Shown here in pieces: positions 60,989 through 64,000 of a stretch of DNA of 64,000 nucleotides. The DNA lies in contig NZ_JAIVAF010000006.1 of the NCBI RefSeq assembly GCF_020171805.1, positions 62,001-126,000 of the forward strand, written 5' to 3'. Made by a program: the position numbers and the translations under genes. Below the pieces are notes generated by a model. The model saw only the letters and a list, made by a program, of their open reading frames with translations. It did not search any database and was not told the origin of the DNA. This stretch comes from Guptibacillus algicola (GTDB lineage Bacteria; Bacillota; Bacilli; Bacillales; Guptibacillaceae). Position 1 is the stretch's first letter. Each line of letters starts with the position of its first letter.

Positions 60989-61312
60989 CTATTGCTTAGT
61001 ATTTGCGGTTTCGTGTACTTCTTCTCCGATCATAAGCGTAACGAGATCCCCAGCAAAGCCCATCAAATCTTTGCCTGATGCTTTTCCTTCTTGCGACTTC
61101 ATACCAGCCTTCATGGATTCATGGTCTTCATAATACATTTCACATAGCAAATAGAATTCACTTTCTCCCATAGGAGAACCAACGATTCTTGTCACTTCCA
61201 TCTTCTTTAACCCTGGAATCTTCGAAGTGATTGGCGCGTGTGTATTGAAATAGTGCTCATCAAATTTCTGTTTGTTCTCCGGCTGTTTGTACAATGCGAT
61301 TACTTTTACCAT
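60989..61312 (-). CDS. EthD family protein
   Basis: 107 residues with the EthD pattern VIALYKQPENKQKFDEHYFN, HAPITSKIPGLKKMEV and a C-terminal helix. EthD-like proteins are small dimeric ferredoxin-fold proteins, often found with catabolic clusters. ATG at 61312 follows GAAAGGTTG. Role here unknown. Confidence 0.88.
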   Translation of the reverse strand: MVKVIALYKQPENKQKFDEHYFNTHAPITSKIPGLKKMEVTRIVGSPMGESEFYLLCEMYYEDHESMKAGMKSQEGKASGKDLMGFAGDLVTLMIGEEVHETANTKQ

Positions 61313-61336
61313 TTTTCATCAACCTTTCGTTTTTTG

Positions 61337-61810
61337 TTAGATTGCTACTGGCTTCATGGCTTCAAACGGGTTTTTACAGCTTTTACAATAGAGAATGCTT
61401 CTACATGCAGCTGGACCAAAGATGTTATCCATCGTTGTATAGATGGAGTCACAATAAGGGCAAGGAACACGCCATTCACTTCCGACTTTCTCTTCAGGAG
61501 GAGCTATTCCATATTCTTTTAACTGCACCCTTCCTCTGTCTGTTACACGAGCTGTGGTCCAGATTGGTTCACGTATATACTTCACTTCTACTGATGTGAT
61601 TCCCTCTATCGTTTCAATCGCATTTTTGATATCTCGTTTTATGATATCTAAAGCAGGGCATCCAGAAAATGTTGGCATTGCCTCCACTTCAACACTCCCT
61701 CCGTCTACCTTCACATCATAAATAATGCCAAGGTCCACGACACTGACCGAGGGGATTTCAGGATCTTTGACAAACTCAAGCTTTTCTAGAACTTTCTTTC
61801 TTGTTGTCAT
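61337..61810 (-). CDS. paaD: Phenylacetate-CoA epoxidase maturation protein PaaD (PaaJ)
   Basis: 157 residues: a MIP18/DUF59 domain (VSVVDLGIIYDVKV, PTFSGCPALDIIKRDI) and a C-terminal zinc-binding part with CPYC and CKSC pairs. Needed to mature the iron-sulfur or diiron components of the multicomponent epoxidase. ATG at 61810 follows AGAGGAGC. Confidence 0.93.
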   Translation of the reverse strand: MTTRKKVLEKLEFVKDPEIPSVSVVDLGIIYDVKVDGGSVEVEAMPTFSGCPALDIIKRDIKNAIETIEGITSVEVKYIREPIWTTARVTDRGRVQLKEYGIAPPEEKVGSEWRVPCPYCDSIYTTMDNIFGPAACRSILYCKSCKNPFEAMKPVAI

Positions 61811-61828
61811 AACAAAGCTCCTCTCAAA

Positions 61829-62608
61829 CTACCATTCTGCAGATGGTACAGACTGATAGACTTCTGAAAGTGTTGATAACGCTCGTTCAAGGTGATCAGT
61901 ATGCTTACCGTTTCTTCCGTTTAATGAGCTCATTTCAATTTCAAGAGGATGGTCTACCTTTTCGCTTAGAATTGCTTTCCATCTCCGAGTAAGGATTTCT
62001 TCACTCTCTATTAAGGAAAGATGAACGATCTTCTCACCATCATCTCCATAGGAGAAAACGCCTTTCATTTCTTTAAGGACTACGTCGATCGCCTCTGTCA
62101 TTCTTCTTCTTGCTTCTGGAGTGCTGTTCATCAGTTGATCGAACCACGTTTCCCAATGCATAAGATGGTATGACATTTCGATCGAAATCTTCTGTACGAT
62201 TTGTTGAAGCGTTTCATAAGAGTGTTCCTTAATCGAATGCAAGCGCACCTTTTTCGCAAGCGTGTAGAAATAATTTCTTACGACAGTGAACGCCCAATCG
62301 TAGTTAGGTTCTTCTAGATAGCTTCCTGGTCCGTTCGGAAGTTCCATCAAGACAGCATTACGAAATTTCTCAGGGGACCTAGCATGTGTCAGTTCGTCAG
62401 CATCCCCCTCACCAAGTTCTTCAAGCAAGGAATAGTAGAGTGCAGCATGACCCATTAGATCCTGACTGATTGAAGAAAACGCAACATCCTCTTCGATATG
62501 AGGAGCAAGCCCTAGCCACTCAGATCCACGATAGGAAAGGATAAAGTCATCATCCGCAAGCTGATACACCAATTCTATGAGACTACTGCGATATTCGGCT
62601 GACTCCAT
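61829..62608 (-). CDS. paaC: Phenylacetyl-CoA epoxidase structural subunit PaaC
   Basis: 259 residues of four-helix-bundle fold: LADDDFILSYRGSEWLGLAP, SISQDLMGHAALYYSLLEE and MSYHLMHWETWFDQLMNS. It pairs with PaaA; the metal site is degenerate. Its ATG overlaps the PaaB stop by one base. Confidence 0.94.
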   Translation of the reverse strand: MESAEYRSSLIELVYQLADDDFILSYRGSEWLGLAPHIEEDVAFSSISQDLMGHAALYYSLLEELGEGDADELTHARSPEKFRNAVLMELPNGPGSYLEEPNYDWAFTVVRNYFYTLAKKVRLHSIKEHSYETLQQIVQKISIEMSYHLMHWETWFDQLMNSTPEARRRMTEAIDVVLKEMKGVFSYGDDGEKIVHLSLIESEEILTRRWKAILSEKVDHPLEIEMSSLNGRNGKHTDHLERALSTLSEVYQSVPSAEW

Positions 62609-62949
62609 TACGAATTCCCTCCCCCCATAATGTCTTTCTCTGTAAGCTGCTCCTGCTCATACTTTCGCCACTTCTTCTTTAAGTAGCCATAGCCTTTCGT
62701 CTCTCTGTATGCTTTATCGAGATTCTTTATGCCCTCTCGCTCTTCTTGTGTCATCGTTCTGATATCATCTCGTTTTACAACCCAGATATCTGCAGGCTGC
62801 TCTCGTCGGAAGAAGTTTTCCTTCGCCATGATGAAAGCCAGTTCACGATTTGGAGCAAGCAGACTGAACTGGTACTGTAGCGGTGCGGTATCGGTTTTCT
62901 TACTGAACACTTCGTATACTTGATAGAAATCCTTTTCAGCATCACTCAA
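62608..62949 (-). CDS. paaB: Phenylacetyl-CoA epoxidase subunit PaaB
   Basis: 113 residues with YEVFSKKTDTAPLQYQFSLL, NRELAFIMAKENFFRREQPA and DIWVVKRDDI, the PaaB pattern. It bridges PaaA/PaaC pairs. TTG start at 62949 behind AGAGGTG. Confidence 0.94.
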   Translation of the reverse strand: MSDAEKDFYQVYEVFSKKTDTAPLQYQFSLLAPNRELAFIMAKENFFRREQPADIWVVKRDDIRTMTQEEREGIKNLDKAYRETKGYGYLKKKWRKYEQEQLTEKDIMGGGNS

Positions 62950-62963
62950 TTCAAAACACCTCT

Positions 62964-63917
62964 CTATATATGCTGGGGTCTTTTACCGAGTGCCTCACGT
63001 ACCCAGCTATTCATTTCATACGATCTTACTCTAAGCGCCAATCGTTCTTTTGATTTCGGACCATTTCCTGTAACGATCTTCTTGAACTCTGACCAATCTG
63101 GATCAGCATACTCCCACTCTGATTTCTCTTCATCAAAGCGTAGAGTAGGATCTGGAATGGTTAACCCTAAGGACCAAATCCTTGGAACATACTTTGTCAA
63201 AAACTCTTGTCGTAGCTGCTCGTTTGTCTTCGTACGCAGCTTATATTGCATATTCTTATCTTGATTCGAGTGGCCCGTTTCGTTTTTCGACTTAGGTCCG
63301 AAGAACATTAATAGCGACGTCCACCACCTGTTTAAAGCATCCTGCAGAAGTTCTCGTTGTTCTTCTGTTCCTTCGGCGAGTGCCATGATGATACTCTCGC
63401 CATGTTGTGCATGGAATACCTCTTCTGCACAAATTCGCTTTAGGGCTCTACCGTATGGTCCATAAGAAGTTCCAAGCATCATCGTCTGAGAAATAATCGC
63501 CGCTCCATCTACAAGCCACGCTATGATTCCGGCATCCCCCCATGTAGGTGCCTCCATATGAAAAACATTATGAAACTTTAACCGACCCGAGAATAAATCT
63601 TTCATAATGTCATCTCTATTCTTACCGAGCGGTGCCATTAAATCTTCTGCAACCCGTAGTAAAAGTTGGCCATGCCCCATCTCATCCTGAACCTTTGCCA
63701 TGATCGCTAACTTTCGATGAAGCGTAGGCGCCTTTGGTACCCATTCCTTCTCAGGAAGTGCTCCCATAATTTCGCTGATTCCATGCATTGAAATCAAGCG
63801 TATCAATGCCTCACGGTAATCATCTGGCATCCAGTCGTCAGCTTCAATCTTCTCTCCATTATTAATTCGATCCATGAAATGATCGATGTTTTGCTGATAA
63901 ACAGCTTCCATTCCCAC
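62964..63917 (-). CDS. paaA: Phenylacetyl-CoA 1,2-epoxidase catalytic subunit PaaA
   Basis: Diiron oxygenase that epoxidises the aromatic ring of phenylacetyl-CoA. 317 residues with QDEMGHGQLLL (ExxH) and CAEEVFHAQHGE (second ExxH), plus EKEWVPKAPTLHRKLAIMAK. First gene of the operon; ATG at 63917 follows GGAGGTGTGTGGGA. PaaE, the reductase, is not in the window. Confidence 0.96.
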   Translation of the reverse strand: MGMEAVYQQNIDHFMDRINNGEKIEADDWMPDDYREALIRLISMHGISEIMGALPEKEWVPKAPTLHRKLAIMAKVQDEMGHGQLLLRVAEDLMAPLGKNRDDIMKDLFSGRLKFHNVFHMEAPTWGDAGIIAWLVDGAAIISQTMMLGTSYGPYGRALKRICAEEVFHAQHGESIIMALAEGTEEQRELLQDALNRWWTSLLMFFGPKSKNETGHSNQDKNMQYKLRTKTNEQLRQEFLTKYVPRIWSLGLTIPDPTLRFDEEKSEWEYADPDWSEFKKIVTGNGPKSKERLALRVRSYEMNSWVREALGKRPQHI

Positions 63918-63931
63918 ACACCTCCAATATA

Positions 63932-63976
63932 ACGTTTATTTAACGTCATTATATTTTATTGTCATATAAATATCAA
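63932..63976 (-). promoter_or_regulatory. Promoter and operator of the paaA operon
   Basis: -35 TTGATA (63971-63976), 17 nt, -10 TATAAT (63948-63953), 2 nt, then CGTTAAATAAACGT (63932-63945). Same 14-mer and geometry as at 53454-53475. Confidence 0.85.
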
Positions 63977-64000
63977 TTATTTTCTGACTATTTCTTTTAA

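Overview
The window looks like a chromosomal segment of an endospore-forming Bacillaceae, low to moderate GC by eye. The markers are a SigX/RsiX pair, a Tgl-type spore transglutaminase, GsiB, ClpE with CtsR boxes, a CzrA sensor, YteA, a YueI-type protein, DUF1836, strong AGGAGG-type ribosome binding sites and frequent TTG/GTG starts. I cannot fix the genus. No rRNA, tRNA, CRISPR array, prophage or transposase was recognised.

Layout. 1-7.5 kb: the N-terminal part of an isocitrate dehydrogenase-type enzyme, Sco, an ArsR/SDR pair, a CzrA metal-efflux region hiding three tiny membrane-protein genes, CtaG and a DksA-like protein. 7.5-11.6 kb: argS behind a T-box leader, small proteins, a decayed intergenic repeat and a signal-less amidase. 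11.6-15 kb: an ECF sigma/anti-sigma pair next to two orphan DppB/DppC-like permeases whose promoter closely resembles the sigma factor's own promoter. 15-25.8 kb: a tgl operon, GNAT, MFS, sigX-rsiX, an MltG-like fragment, Nudix, a BsuPI lipoprotein behind a SigX-type promoter, DUF1836, a tandem-repeat protein and a reductase. 25.9-29.2 kb: a two-gene operon of an ATP-grasp ligase and a 656-residue protein with a papain-like Gln/Cys/His/Asn constellation; I cannot match it to a described pathway. 29.4-47.2 kb: clpE, mnmH, stress and membrane proteins, cardiolipin synthase, GNAT, phosphatase, DUF2254, ResA-like, YueI-like, two families of intergenic repeats, an M48 protease and azlCD with a divergent regulator.

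47.2-64 kb reads as a phenylalanine-to-phenylacetate catabolic island. A FlK-like thioesterase, a phenylalanine dehydrogenase-like enzyme and a complete 2-oxoacid dehydrogenase complex (E1alpha, E1beta, E2, E3) form one operon. Then come a TrpXYZ-like ABC importer, a nitronate monooxygenase-like flavoprotein, a PaaY-like gamma carbonic anhydrase, PaaX, two PaaF/PaaG hydratases, an EthD protein and PaaD, PaaC, PaaB, PaaA. The promoters of the dehydrogenase operon and of paaA carry the same 14-bp sequence (CGTTAAATAAACGT) exactly 2 nt after the -10 box. This suggests one regulator couples Phe to phenylpyruvate to phenylacetyl-CoA with ring epoxidation. paaE, paaZ, paaH, paaJ and paaK are not in the window.

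All calls come from reading the sequence and its translations; no database search was run.
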